Shown here: positions 21,600 to 35,500 of the stretch, one piece after another
Layout: every line of letters starts with the position of its first letter
How positions within the stretch are numbered: the first letter of the stretch is position 1
Assembly: GCA_003991915.1 (NCBI GenBank)
Contig: RQTK01000048.1
Location: 937,951-1,001,950 of the forward strand
Length of the DNA: 64,000 nucleotides
Source: Elysia chlorotica
Taxonomy: Eukaryota > Mollusca > Gastropoda > Plakobranchidae
Direction of reading: 5' to 3'
Translations under genes and position numbers: made by a program
The notes under the pieces: model-generated
Database searches by the model: none
Told to the model about the DNA's origin: nothing
Seen by the model: the letters and a program-made list of their open reading frames with translations, nothing else

Positions 21600-23500
21600 A
21601 GTGAGACTCAAAAGTGTATTTTTTTTTTAACTTCATCAATGCAAGGTGTGGTGAAACAGTGCTTCTTACTTTTATTATTGATCAATTTATTTTTTTTTTA
21701 GAAAATTGCTACACTGTGTTCACAATTTTTGTTATAATTATTTTTATATAGAAGACCCAAAAAGACATGAAAAGACAGTCGAAAAGACATGAGAAGACAC
21801 AAAAAGACACTAAATGACCCAAAAAGATATACATGGTTTATTTACTTCATTATTGTTTATTTATTTGTCACAAACGGATTGATAATAACATAAGCTACAC
21901 AGCCAAGCAGACATCACAGTTGCATTGGGAGCCGTGGACAAAACATGAACAGGACCCCACTGTATTGAAGTGTTCTCTAAATGTATCATGTTGTTTCAGT
22001 AAAAAAAAAACATTTGTTCTAGCCTATCTTTTTACTGTCTTGCTGGATCTTTTTGAATCTTCTAATGGCACGCTTTTACAGCAACATTGCACACGACCCT
22101 AGGTCTAGAAATCTAGAAATCTAGATCTATAAGCGTCTAGGGTTGGTAAGTACAACGTTGGCTTACAACTTGTCTTAAAATATGAAAATGAGATATCTCA
22201 GGAGGAAGGTAAGCTACAGCAGCGTTTTTCCTAATACATGAGATCTGTGTTAGATCTATAGATCTAGATTCTAGATCTAGACTAGATTCTCTAGATCTAG
22301 AACTAGAGCAACATTACTCAGCAATCACAACAAAATAGATCTAGCTTGAGATCTAGATTTTATATCTACTTTTTGGAGTGGATGCATTTCATTTGAAAAC
22401 ATGAGGCAGTGCAATTTACCTATCAACTAAAATCAATGAGTCACTTTCTGGTGTTTTTCAAGCAAACACTTGCACATTTGTAAGTTTAGACAAGCTGCTG
22501 ATAAAAAATATCTCGTTCGGCGTTCCCTGACAACATAGTGGCGGCCATAGTTATTTGCCCTCACAACAAGAATGCAGATGCATGGCGGTCCAGTTTCTCT
22601 ACTTTTACAATAAAATTAATTTCCTCTCTAATTTTGATTAGCGACATACAAAATCATAAATGTATATTAAAGAAGGATAAATAGAGTTTGAGAGCCAAAA
22701 ATGTCTCTAGAAGAAAAAAAAGTTAATGAAAAGAAAAGATGTGTTATTTTTAGAATAGGAAAATTCCTATTTCCTCCTTGTTAGAAACCTTCGCTCTTTT
22801 CCCTTCTTTGATTTGTTTACAATTACATACATGCATCTTTGTAAATTCTCTGATCACTCGCATTATTCTTTAGAGGGAAACATATTTCTTATTAGTCTGG
22901 GAATGAGGCCTAGATTTTGAAGAATACGTTAAAACTATCTTGAATTCATCTTCCTAAAAGGTATTGCTTTGGGAGGAGTTATGCAGGTGTTAAATACAAT
23001 TTTTAGCAGGGCTCATTCGACGAAATGAATGGCATTTGGTAGTACAACTTAACATCCGGAGGATCATTTCGTGTTGCTTTAATTATTATAAGAAGAAGAA
23101 AAAAAAACAGTTATGTGGCCTATACGCATAGATGTATAAATGCGTGTTATTTATTATTTTATTGTTGACCGTGGCTGCTCGTACGTGATCGTACGCGAAG
23201 AAAAAATTCTCCGAGTACGGCACGATGAGAACGAGTACGGGTCCATAGTTATCTATTTATATAGACTGCGAGAAGAACGGATTCTATTCATACCACACTC
23301 TCGACCTGCAACAGGACACAGGATCTCCGTACCACCCCACCCCCACCCGACTTTTCCCCCTTTTGGAATATTGGACATGGAGTATAAGCCTTTGTCTAGA
23401 CGGTATTGATTATGAATTATGGATTGTGTACACAACAGCATAGCGCTCTAATCTTTTTTTTTTTCAATTAGATTTCGTTAACTATGATGCTGAATTGCTG
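21600..23500. other. CCDC92 upstream region with AGATCTAG clusters
   Basis: No exon is supported. Near 22100-22370 the palindromic word TAGATCTAGA recurs many times, as it also does near 9640, 32235, 38965 and 41465. The 5' non-coding exon and promoter of the CCDC92-like gene should lie here but cannot be placed. Confidence 0.5.
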
Positions 23501-23624
23501 ACTATTGAATTCTTTTATTGACGATTACGACGTAGCTTATCCATAATGCAGAATTGTATAGCACCAGGTCGATTTAGAGCTTTTTTATTGCCACGTTTTA
23601 ACTTTGGAACTTTAAACTGGGCTG

Positions 23625-23810
23625 TATTGTGGAAGCCCCCCAAGACTGTCGTCTGACAATTCAGACTACATGCTGCCACATGAGACAGTGCTTGAAGACT
23701 CTTGTCGCATCTGGTCATATCAAACTGACACCGACCTAACAAGTAAGAGACAATATCGAACAGATACACAGATACATTTAGGACCAATCGTGGGATTCGC
23801 CCCCCCCCCC
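23625..23810 (-). mobile_element. tRNA-derived SINE fragment (minus)
   Basis: Reverse-oriented body words are present: GTCTGACAATTCAGACTA, GCCACATGAGACAG, and ACTGACACCGACCTAACAAG. They are the complement of the family body seen near 55640-55700. It is followed by a poly-C run. Confidence 0.6.
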
Positions 23811-24468
23811 CTTTCCATGACTCAGAGCCCTTGGTGTTCTGTTTTGTGACCGGAAAGTGTTGTGTGAGATACCTTTAAATAAAAAGAGTGTAATTAGCGT
23901 GTATCCAGAACTAAACAGGTATACGTGTTGTACTGCTACTAGATTTATGCAAAGGTATATTTCTTTAGATTCTGAGAGTATGAATCTGTTTTACTGTTTC
24001 AAATGAAGGAAGTAAAAAAACAACAACAACAGAATATTTAATGTTAGTAAATAATGTTTTAACTTCTTTCAATCCTTGCTTGGCATGTCGTATATTAAAT
24101 TGCAAAATCTTAATGGAATATTATACACTATAGTAATTTAGAGTAATGATAGTTTACATTCAAAATCTACCTCCTAATGACTTCTGTGATTGATTCCTTT
24201 ATACTTTTAATAGTTTAGCTTTTTACAAATTAATTTCACAACATAGTGGAACCCCATAGCTCGGGGTATCAAATTTTATTTTTAATAGATGAACAAAGTG
24301 ATTTTTTTTACGTGCCGTATGCTGTCAAATTTGATTGCATGTTGTTGTTTTTTTGTTTTTTTTTTTTTTTTTTTGGGGGGGGGGGGGTCAAATGGCGAAT
24401 TTCTTTTTAAATTGTGAAAATCGGTGGGAAAAGAAATAGTTTACGAACATTTGAACTTTTGAAATATC

Positions 24469-24788
24469 GGTGTCGCATTAAAAACACAATACACGGCGCT
24501 GCTTGGGGTGTCGCTATACCAAACTGATTTGAACTAAACACTACACATTTATTTTCTGACAGTTACGCACATTTTGTGCAAGGGAAAAATATTAAACACA
24601 CCCCTTTAACCCTGAGACTGTATGAAACTTTCCTCAAATTCCTTTAATTCAGTTTCAAACTGTTAAAAATTCTCAAATGTTTCGTCGATTTGAAAGCTAC
24701 CCATTTTTAATCTATACCCTCCGGTGTCGCACTAAAAACACAATACACGGCGCTGCTTGGGGTGTCGCTATACCAAACTGATTTGAAC
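24469..24788 (+). repeat. Direct repeat of 66 bases, 254 apart
   Basis: The sequence from 24469 to 24534 recurs at 24723-24788 with one difference visible (GCATTA versus GCACTA). Both contain CACGGCGCTGCTTGGGGTGT. This GC-rich patch in AT-rich surroundings has no recognised identity; a mobile-element piece or segmental duplication is possible. Confidence 0.85.
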
Positions 24789-24999
24789 CAGAAACTACAT
24801 GTAGTTTCCAGCCGCTGTGCCACGAATAGAATCTCGTTTTTTGCGTATGGTCACCTGCGAGCAGCCACTTTGTTTAATGATGCTTATTGTTGGCAAAAAA
24901 TTTTTTTAATGTCTTCTACATTCTAGATACCATACAGTTTTATTACCACATCAAAGAATACTTCACGACTATCCTGTGTCTCGTTGGTTTGATTTTTTT

Positions 25000-27640
25000 T
25001 TCTGTGTAAGGGGGGTGGGGGTGTCTTTGATTTATTTTATATGTTTGTCATTGTCTTTTTGTCTGCTCCATAATACTTAAAACCATCTTGGTTCCTTGCG
25101 TGCCTTCGAACAAAGACAGATTTAGTTTCCATGGTCTGGTGCTTACGAGAACAGTAATTGAACTATCAACTCTATCAACTTCCAATGCCCCTTTCACTTT
25201 GCTGGGCAAAGTGGAGCAAGTGGTATTGTATTGGTCTCTCAACGGGCAGTCCAGTTAGTTAGAATAATGATATATTCTAAGGCAGGAGTCCTGGTATCCC
25301 TGCACTGTACCTGTTTACACGTATAGTTGTAAGAGGTTAGTCTAGGGACCCATCCACAATATAGTTTTGAAGTTGACGTTGGGCGTTTAGAAACAAACTC
25401 CTCAATCATTTTACCTGTTTCAGCCAGTTTAATAATGTGCCTATTATCTTTTAGGAGGCCATATATGAAAAGACAAGTGCAAAAGAAAAAGAAATATTTG
25501 GTTTGTCTTTGTCATTGAAAACAAATAATTTATCGTTTTAGTCAACTACGAAAAAAATTAAAGGACATTATTAACTTTTCGCCTATGAGTCTACAGAATA
25601 ATTCTATAGATGTATCATGTTTATACCCCAACACAAATATCTCCTAACTTATTGGTGATAAAGACACGAATCATAGTTTTTTAACAGAAGTTTAATATGT
25701 CATGGTCACCTTAGACTTTGGCACTTGGTTGTTACATAGCAATGGCAAATAGAGAAAAATCCACGAGAAACATGTGGCGGAAGTTTTAGGTAAAACATTT
25801 TTACTTTCCAAAAACAATAGGCTTTCTACAGATAAGGTTAGCCACTGCCTCTACAAATCTTTCATTACAGTTAAACTATAAGGTAACATATTATACAAGA
25901 GGATTGCATTCCAGTGTAATGATCGTTATGTGATGCCTCTCAATTTTTCAAGAGGAGCACGTTTGAATGAATATTGAAAAAAAATATACATGTATATATA
26001 AAAAAATATTTACTTAAGATAGTGACTATTCCGGTGCAAAGTTTTATGATCAAATGCAATCCATTTCTTTGCATGAACTCTGTTCAAAAATAGATACTAA
26101 ATATAGCATAACTTTTCACCTTCAATACCCTTTCCACAATTTGGAGTATATGTAATAGGAACAATAAGGTTTAGATTGACAAAATTGTACATAAATAATA
26201 ATACCTGCAAATTTTATACATAAAAAGATGGTCTGAAAATTCTTTGGTAATAAAGACAAAATAAAATGCAATAATTATTTTCACAGTGACATTATGTAAA
26301 CTATACATGATAACAACGAGCGGAAAAATTATTAAGTACACAGAGTATAAAGTGTAATATAATATTGGTACCCAGTCCTGTAAGTTTTGTTGATAAATAT
26401 ATTTATACGAATATGAAAGTTCTCCTACATAGAGGAGAGAAGCATGTAAATTTAGCGGAGGAAGCATTGTTACCTGTAATTTTTTTAGCACTTCTAGGGG
26501 GAGGGGGAGGAGTTGAGGTGTTAAATCAAATATATTTGATTCCACAAACACTAAAGAGATTATGAGTTTAGGACTTTTTTAAACACCACTGCCTATATTT
26601 AGAAAGGTCTCATTTGTTATATTTTTATATTTCGCAACTATTGTTTTATGTCACAAACCCAGCAAACCATAAGTCTGAATAGTGTGTTTATTGGCATAAA
26701 GGAAAACACTGTTTAGTTACTCCAAGTGGACAGGTATTGATGCAGTATAACAAAAAATACTGGATGTGAGTATGGGTCAGTTCAAGTATGAATTTGCTAC
26801 TCTGTAAAAGTATCAGAGCTGCCAAACTTTGTCAAAAAAAAGCATATTTGTACTTACTTTCCTCACTCTAATTTGTGATGAATTATACACTTAAATGATT
26901 GATTGGTATCCAAAAATGTATTTGACATTTTTCTTTTTTAATGCATAGGAAAGATAACAGGAACATTGTTGTGCAATTTTCAACACAGAAATGACATGAA
27001 AAAATACAACTTAATGTTTTTTTGCATTTCATGATGGCAGTTATACATTTTTTAAATACTTTCATGGAATGGGACAGGATGCTTTCTTACTGATTGAGTT
27101 TGAGCTTTTTAAACAGATAAACAGATCATATGTACATAAAGTAATCTATTAAAGAGTTCAGCCATCACAAGATAACTCAATCATAAGCAAGATTCAGATA
27201 GATTAAACAGGAGGCATTATTAAGACCATGAGACCATATTATTGATATGATTATAATTAACAAAAAACAACATCATTAGAAGCAACAAGCATAATACGTG
27301 TATACCTACAATAAATAAATATCAACATTTGTCATAATGATAATGAAATACAGGCAACAAATAGACATTTCTATTTGGGCAGGGAAAAAAAGCTTTGAGA
27401 AAAATCACCAATGGCATGAAAGGATCTCATTCACTTCAGTGAATTCCTAACGGAGATTTGCTCCAGTGGTGAGAGTAAGGCTTACCCTGATAGCAATCAT
27501 AATCCTCACTGTGTATCACTCGCTAAATATTGCCAAGAACTAGTTGGATTATCACAAACAAAAACAAAAGAGCAAAAGCACCGATGGAAACCTGATTGAC
27601 TATTCCACTGTAATGAGGAAAAATGTATTATTGATTGTTT
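25000..27640. other. Gene-poor stretch
   Basis: AT-rich sequence with only short chance open frames. A body-only SINE fragment (GGCAGGAGTCCTGGTATCCC and following) lies at about 25280-25400. Nothing else is supported. Confidence 0.5.
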
Positions 27641-27649
27641 CACTGCCAA

Positions 27650-27900
27650 AGAGGCGTGGTAACCCTGGGTTAGAATATTGGCTTCTGACGCAAGAAGTCT
27701 GTGGTTCGAGCCCTGGTGATTTCGCTCCCTACTGCTTGGGTTGGTGTTGGTTTAATGTGACTGTCTGAGACAGGAGTCATAGTATCCCCGCCCTGTCTTG
27801 TGTGTAGCAGCACATAAAATTTTCAGACGTTAGTCTTGGTGCCTGTCCACAATATAGCCTATTTAGTGATGACATGGGACGTTAAACTAACTCAACTCAA
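27650..27900 (+). mobile_element. tRNA-derived SINE copy (plus), near full length
   Basis: The tRNA-like head has TTAGAATATTGGCTTCTGAC and B box GGTTCGAGCCC. The body contains TTGGGTTGGTGTTGG, TTTAATGTGACTG, GAGACAGGAGTCATAGTATC and CACAATATAGCC. The tail GACGTTAAACTAACTCAAC matches the copies at 55545 and 61397. Together these define the head, body and 3' end of the family. Confidence 0.82.
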
Positions 27901-27904
27901 CACT

Positions 27905-29330
27905 GCCATCTGGACGAATATCTTTGCTATTTGATTGTTAGATTACCTAAATTCGGGCAAGTTTTATGTTTGTTGTTTTCATAAGAAACTGCAGTTAGTA
28001 TAGCCACATTTTAACTCACAATTTGAATACAGTGAAAAAATTATAAATCAGCAGTAAAGTGGCTAAGTAACTAATAACATTGATTGTAGGGCAGAACAAA
28101 TTCATTTGACCTCCAAAAGTTTGCGAGACCTTGCACAGGTGTTTGTTTAACACTGGAAGACAACCCATAGAGAAACGTATGCAAGAAGCTTTCTAAATCA
28201 CTCTTGCTTTCAAGTCAATCAATGATGAAAAAGTTGTGAGATCAGTATGGTACCAGCTCCCCAAGTTATAGGATTAGCCAGGTAAACAACAACAATGATC
28301 TGTTTAAATTGAGAAGATATCCCTCTATTGAGGAGACTTCTGCAATCATATTCAATAATCAAAGATAGGCATGAGGATTTCAGCAAAACTACAGAGAAAT
28401 AAGTTTCAAACAGGTTTTTTTCTCTACTGTCAGCAAAGAAACAAACATGTCATTTAAGGTCCTTGCAATAAGAAAAGCAATGTTGGCTGAGACAAAAGTT
28501 ACATATGCGACATTCTTACTGTAAGTTTCAGCTTCATAAAGAGCAGTGTGACAGTTAATTGGTACAAACAAGGTTTACAAAGCATCAATCATGCATTCTG
28601 AAATATCAATTCATTTAACTTCTAAAGAATAGATAAGTTTTTTTTTAAAACCATTGCTAAGTCTAAATGCATCCTCTTAGTAAAAATACAGAGAATTAAA
28701 GCCTTAGATCAATCTATAATTCATCACATGTATCATATCTAAAGAAGCATGTAGCAACAAACTCTAAGAGTACCACATAAAGAGACATGTCAGTGTAACA
28801 TTAATTGACTAAACAATGCAGTCTTCTAATCCAATGAAAAATACATGGGGCAAAAGGTACCACATCGATGCAACTTAAAGCACCCTTGCTATAGTTTGAA
28901 GTTTTAGATAAAAGGCTTTTTCATGATCGACAGCTATATGTTTAATAACAATATGTCCAGCATGCAAGAAAAAGAAAAGTTTTCACTTGTACGTAATTCA
29001 ATTTAAAAGATGATAATAAGCTACATTGCTATTTAAATTATTTTTTTTTTACCCAGTGGAATGCATCTTCTCCTCAGAAAGAGATCACTTGACAGATTAT
29101 TGCGAGAAAGCAATATAGTGAAATGTCCTTCAAATCCTGTCTAAATAAACTATGGCTATAATATTAATCGTTTTGAAGGCACAAATTCTTTTTTTTTTAA
29201 ATTTAAGTTACTGTTTAATTTAACTTGTCTAAAAAAAAAATAATAAAGCTGTCCCCTCGAGGTTAATTTTATGAAGATTCCATTGTTGTTTTGACATAAT
29301 GCAAATCATATATATAATGATTTGCTCTAA
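27905..29330. other. AT-rich stretch downstream of the CARD-SH2 gene
   Basis: No exon or clear repeat is recognised. If the transcript does not end at the signal at 29338 it could extend into this stretch as 3' UTR. Confidence 0.45.
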
Positions 29331-29337
29331 CGTAAAA

Positions 29338-29343
29338 TTTATT
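29338..29343 (-). promoter_or_regulatory. Polyadenylation signal for the CARD-SH2 gene (AATAAA)
   Basis: A minus-strand AATAAA lies about 165 bases after the stop codon at 29507. It is the first canonical signal found, with T-rich sequence further downstream on that strand. Confidence 0.5.
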
Positions 29344-29506
29344 GGAGAACTCTATCACACATACTTATCATTTATGAATTGCGTAAGATAAAAAGAGAAA
29401 TCAAAACCATAAATTCTTTGGAAAAACTTTGGTATTGGTAATATCCATTGGTACGGTGTCAACAATTTTTTCCAGTCTTGAAGAGTTGATTTTATCAGGA
29501 TTCCCA

Positions 29507-32500
29507 TCAAGAATTTATATGATGGCGTAGATAGATGATCTGCCGATGACAGCCAGGCTCCGTGTTCTGGATCCCGCGGTTGAGGTGGAACTGGATCAGC
29601 CTGGTCATTGACGGGTCACAGTGTTGCTGCTTGTTGATGAAGTAGTACTTGGCCACGCCAGGGACCGACTTCCGGGGCTTCTTGTGCACAACAAAATTTT
29701 TCATCAGCCCTCCATACCTGTGGAGTTTTAGAGAGGCTTCTATTTCATTTAAAAAGATATCCTACAACTGTAAAACTCAACAATAATGAGTTATTGAGTT
29801 TTAGTTTTTCTTAATAACTCATTATAACAAGGGTTCTTGTTATTTCCCAAAATTAGACTCTATGGAGTTTATTGAGAGATGAATATGGGGCCTAAATCTT
29901 TAATTTTCCAAACTTATCTTATCTTATCTATAATCATATGATGTTTAGCAATACAGTGCAGCTTGGATTAAACATACTTCCTCATTAATTTTCAAAAGTC
30001 CATTGGATATATCCACTGCTTATCATTTTTCAATGAGACCCACCACTTTTACTGTACACTACAGTACATCCTGTCTAGGATACAGATTTGTTTTCTCAGA
30101 TCTTGTGTTGAAATGTTCCCAGCATCATGCATTTTATTAGTATGTTTATGAAATCCCCAAACCTTCTTCAAAAGATAGACTTTCTTTCATGTTAACATAC
30201 AATTTCTTTTCCTCAAAACATAATTGCAGATTAAGTATGACAATTTTTTCAGTATAAAAAATGATTTTGGTTTGTTTTTTGTTTTGTTTATTTGTAAAGC
30301 TCTTACGTGACACTGATTGCTGGTCTTTTCATCTGATTCCAATACCAAAAAGTGTAGTGTCCATCTTCTTCAAGGAAGGGCTCCATTTTTTCCCTGATCT
30401 GTAAAAATATACATTCAAAGAGATGATGTTAAGCTGTAAATATAAAAATATTACAATGTGTATCCTCCACCAGCATCAGTTACCAATCAAAACTGACAAT
30501 GTTATGCCCAATTGTGATGTACAAAATATCATTTACTATAGACTATATTGTGGTGCTGTACAGAACATCATTTACCACTGACTCCATTATTGCACAGTAC
30601 AGAATATAATTTACCAGTGAGTCTGTCATAGTGCTGTCCCACCCAGGGAAGGCCGAAAATTCACTTTCCGTCTCTTCCTTAGTAAAGTCATACTCTCTAC
30701 CGTGTCCCCGAACAGCATGTCTTGATTGGTGAGGGGCTGCATCCTGCGCTCCGCCATTATTATCCTGACATTAGAGGGGAAAGCTTCAATTCAATGAAGA
30801 ATTTGAAATTTAATACGGGAAAATGAATTGCACTAAAACTAAAGACATTTTTAGATATTGTCATGAAAAAACATTTTTAAGGAATGAAAAAAAATTGCCT
30901 TGCTAAAAAGGAGTAAAGTAGGATCTAGATCTAATAGATAAAAACAATGATTTTAAAGTCTTACATGTGAAAAAGATAAAAGCTAAGTTTAAAGACATGG
31001 CCTCAATCTCAAGTGAGCTGATGGATGTAACCAAGTAGTCCTCGTACCAATAAAAAAACAACAACAACCCTCATCTCAATATGATTCAAACAATAAAAGG
31101 CCTATGCCTTTACGCCCATTATAAGATGATCAAAAAGGTAAAAAAAAAAATTTCCACGCTCTCTCTCAGCGATGTAAAAGTGAAGATTTACGCTACTGTT
31201 AGAAAAAACTGGGTTTGTGATTAGTCCTACTATCACAATATTGGCTCGCTACCACATTTGGTAGGTAAGTTAAGAGGCAACTAAACTGCCTTTAATTTTA
31301 AGGTAAGGTGGATATAACTTTTTCTTCTTCTATAATTTTGTCACAGCAATGACAACACAACCCATGTTTTTCTAACCCCCATCCCCCCCCCCCCCCCCCC
31401 CCCCATTTTTTTTGTAGCAGATTAGCTTAGAAAATTGACCCTGATTAAACAAAAATAAAGAAATAGTTTATCCAAGCTACACAAACACTGTGGTCTATCT
31501 GACTGGTAAACAAGAGAAACCATCACACAATAGAGAGCCTGACATGGAAACCTTGTTTACAACGAGCCGAAAGCAAAAGAAGATTAGCAAAAGAAGATTC
31601 TTGCTGATAAAAGTTCTTAAATACCATTTCCTGTGTGACTACATACAACTTTGTGTGTACCTGGGGATATCTCGGCGAACCAATATGTTCAGGGGCACTG
31701 GCTCCAGCCCCATCTTCTCCGGGTGGCGGCCTGCAAAACAAACAAAAGTTTGGTATTAAACCTTAGTTGTATGTCAAGGTTTGTATTCTTGTCTGTACGT
31801 CAATGGGTCTCTGTGGGCTCCCATTTAACAACCCTACCCCCCCCCCCCCCATCCCCCTCTTCCCGATATAATCTTAGGCCCCCTTTACATTAATAGTTAA
31901 TTCATCCGAAAAGTTTCAGTTGAACTGCCAGGCCTTCGATCCGTGTTATTGTTTGACTGACTGTTTGTTGATGAGAGAGGATCCGTTCACACTGTCAGTC
32001 CATGGACTGTTGTTGCTTTGCGTGAAATTCAAATGTCAAAAAATGGCTGATCTAAGCTAGACATGTACTTGTTGAAATAGCAATAAATTTCAGTAGGCCT
32101 ACATTCTCTTCTTTATTCCACCCAGACATTGCACAAGTAGACCATGAGATAGTCCTAGTGTATAAACTGCAAATGTTATAGTAGGCCTACTGGAAAAATA
32201 AAACGGCTCTGATTTCTGAGGAGCTAGGTCTCTAAATCTAGATCTAGATGTTTATAATGAAGTGGACCTGTTGAAACTTTAACTGAGTTTGCAAAATGCA
32301 GAGATGGGCCACGTGGGTAATGGCGAAAAACAAAACAAAATACAAAAGTAATTCGAACTTCGTAGTTTAGCATTATTGGGCTCTTCTCGCAAGTATTTTT
32401 TTCTAATTTTGAGTCGCTGATCATGAATATGTTATTTATTTTATGATTCGAGTGCTAAAAAATTTTTTTTTGTTGACTGAAAATTTAACTCCGTCTAGAG

Positions 32501-35500
32501 CAAGATCAAAGGCGCTGCCCTGTCATCACCCAAGGTGACACGTGCCACAGTCCGCCAGCAGAAAAATATCTAGCGCCGCAAGATATCTGGCGCCTGGACG
32601 CAGAACTTCTCGATATCGAAAGGGTTTCTCATTTACACACACAGTTTTATCAAGAAGTTTTTAGGATTCCCACATGTTCTTTGATTTCGCTAATTTTGCA
32701 GATGAATTAACTATTAATCTAAATAGGGTTTAAGGTTTACACTATCCATGCTTACAATGTAAGCTGGGTGAGACTTCTAAAAATTTCATGACTCTTACAT
32801 ATAATTATCTGGGTATGTAAGGACAGAGTTAACACAATAGTGATGAACACCTTAAACTGTCTCCAATATTGCTCAGATAACACCTTAAACTGTCTCCAAT
32901 ATTGCTCAGATATATTTAACTTCTGGTGAATTAAATATAAAGTTAAAACTCTTCCTTTGTGCTAGTATCTCTTTGTATTGATCTTCACAACTTCCATTTA
33001 AAAAAAATAAATAGCAGTTTTGACTTTTAACATTTTTTTCATTCCCCAAAATAGTGTGCACCCAAGGATTAGGCATTGAACCATGTGGTGACAAAACATA
33101 AAGACCGCAAGAGGTTTTGGTCAACAGGATTTTGTTGTAAAAAAATGCACTGTGTATGATAAGTTCCACTTACAGAGTCGGGGGCACTTGATGATACTCG
33201 TGAGAGGAAGGCCTCTGGGGACCGCTAGGCTGGCTGACGTCAATCTGACAGAGGCAAAAAAAACAGAGGTCAAAGTTCACTGACTTAAGCCACTACGTCA
33301 TATTTTTCTCTATAACAAATTTGACAAGATGCTGCACGTGATGTGTTCAGTATGTCATGATTTCAAACTAGATTTGCTGTACATGATGTGTCTAGTAGTA
33401 CTAGTACTTACTAAAAATTTAAAAAAAAATAAAAATTAGGGATTTCTATCTGTTCCTGGAATGTAGGGTGTTCTTTGAGTTTGAGTTTGATACATTCGAT
33501 TTGAACTGTATTCGTTTACACCTATAAACACTGGTAAGCATTCAGTCACAATATATGAAAAACATATGTTTAAAAGTGACTCCTAAAAGCAGCTAAAGAA
33601 CTTTGTATTTTGAGGAGGGTTTAAGGATTAGCCTTATTATAAAAAAGTACTTACCGTTTCATAAGACCCCTCGTCCATTGGGCCATCAGGTTCAAACCTT
33701 GGAGGCGCTGATCCAACTGTTCCAACTGCGGATGCAGCACTATCATCTTCTGAAATGTATACGTTTATTGAAATGTGAACAAGAAGCTATTTTATCTCAT
33801 TCATGAGTCAACTTAAAAATATATTTTTCTATCATATAGTCGTGTGATATTTGACATCCTATTGTCATCTTCAGTTTCAAATCCAGTTGTCTTTTTCTTT
33901 TTAATATACCATTAAATTTTTTCTCTTTCCTTTTCAGCTTTGCAGTAATAGACGATGAAAAACTGTCTTTCTTACTGCATCAAGTTAAATCGTATGGTTC
34001 AATCAACTGGTTCAATCATATGGTCTACCGATTACAGCAGTGAACACAACACATCCTTACACTTTTGATTTTTTTAGAATACCACTTAAAACATACTGTT
34101 GTTACATTGGATAAAAATAAGAGCAACACACAGATAAAACAGTGAGAACTTCTTATTCACGTTTGTTGGGCAATGAGGATGTTTTGTATCCATGTCAGAC
34201 AGGACAGAGGTAGAAAGATAAAATCCATACCCGGGTCAGATGTTAGCACCTTAACTTGAGCCAAATGGAACAGAGGAAGCTTTATGTTTTCAAGTTTCGC
34301 AAAATAAAATTAATATAATTTTTTTTAGTTGACAATTAGCCAGAAGTCTATTGACACTGTGCAATGTGCTTTATATTAAATATATTTTTCCCACTTTCAT
34401 TGAGTCTGAATCAGCCAAGAAAATTATTCAACAAAGACTTTCTTTTTGATTGTAAGTTAGCCTATGTGGGCAAAGCAAAGAATTTCTGGGTAAATAAGAG
34501 GAAAATAAACTGTGGTGAAATTTTGTGAAAACTTACCCCTTTGAAAGCATACCAAAACTCACAAAGTGTTTAATTAAGTTGTATTGGAGCAGCATTTACT
34601 GTTTCAGCCCTCATACAAAATCTGTTCTTTTTTTTTTTTAAATATGTAGATTTATTCAATTATTTTCATAAAGATTACGTTTGAAAATAATCCACAAACA
34701 GTGTTAAATTTTAAAATCAACAGCCAAAAAGTATTTAGAATGAATTAAATACAAAAAAAAGAATAAAGACAGAAAAAAAAATTTTGAAAATTATACTTAG
34801 CGATCAAATAAGAAGGAAATAACTAACTTTATAGATTCAGAGCAAAAGTAAGGCACACAAAAAGTTTTAAATCGACTAGAGATATATTTGTGTAAAATTT
34901 TGCTTTCTACTCTACTCACCAAAGTCAAAATCATTTTGAGGGTTTTGGCGTCTTTGGAACACCTGGCCCTGAAATAAAACACAAAAATGTTATTTCTGTT
35001 TTGTTTGTCTCTTTTTTTTTTCTTTTTTCTTTTTTTTTGGTGGGGGGGGGGGGGGGGGGTATTTGTCTAGTTCTTAAAGTTTAAATATTTCATGTAAATT
35101 TCCAACCTTAGACTACAATAAAACATACAAGTTAAAATAAGTTACCAATAATAAATATGGCTCAGTACTGTTGCATTTCAATTTTGAAAAAAAATTATAT
35201 AAAAGTTAAAGTATTCTACATAATCTTCTTTTTTCATTCAAGAAATGAATTTTGAACAGTGGAAAAATTATATATTGACATCTAACTAAATGTGTATATG
35301 TAATAATTGTATGTTTAAGGTAGAATCCTAACACCTAGCACTGATGATTCCGTTGGTCTGCTCTGTGATGGTTCTCATGAAGGCAAAATATGGACAGTCT
35401 TAAAAAGAAAACTGATGAAGAATTTGCCTATTTCTTCTTTGTTTCCTCACTTTATGAATTATGAAATGATTTTGAAATACCTCCGCAAATGGGCCTATTT

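Noticed and set aside
35330..35405. Candidate extra exon in the CARD-SH2 gene
   Set aside because: There is no acceptor/donor pair in phase, and the neighbouring exons already join in frame without it.
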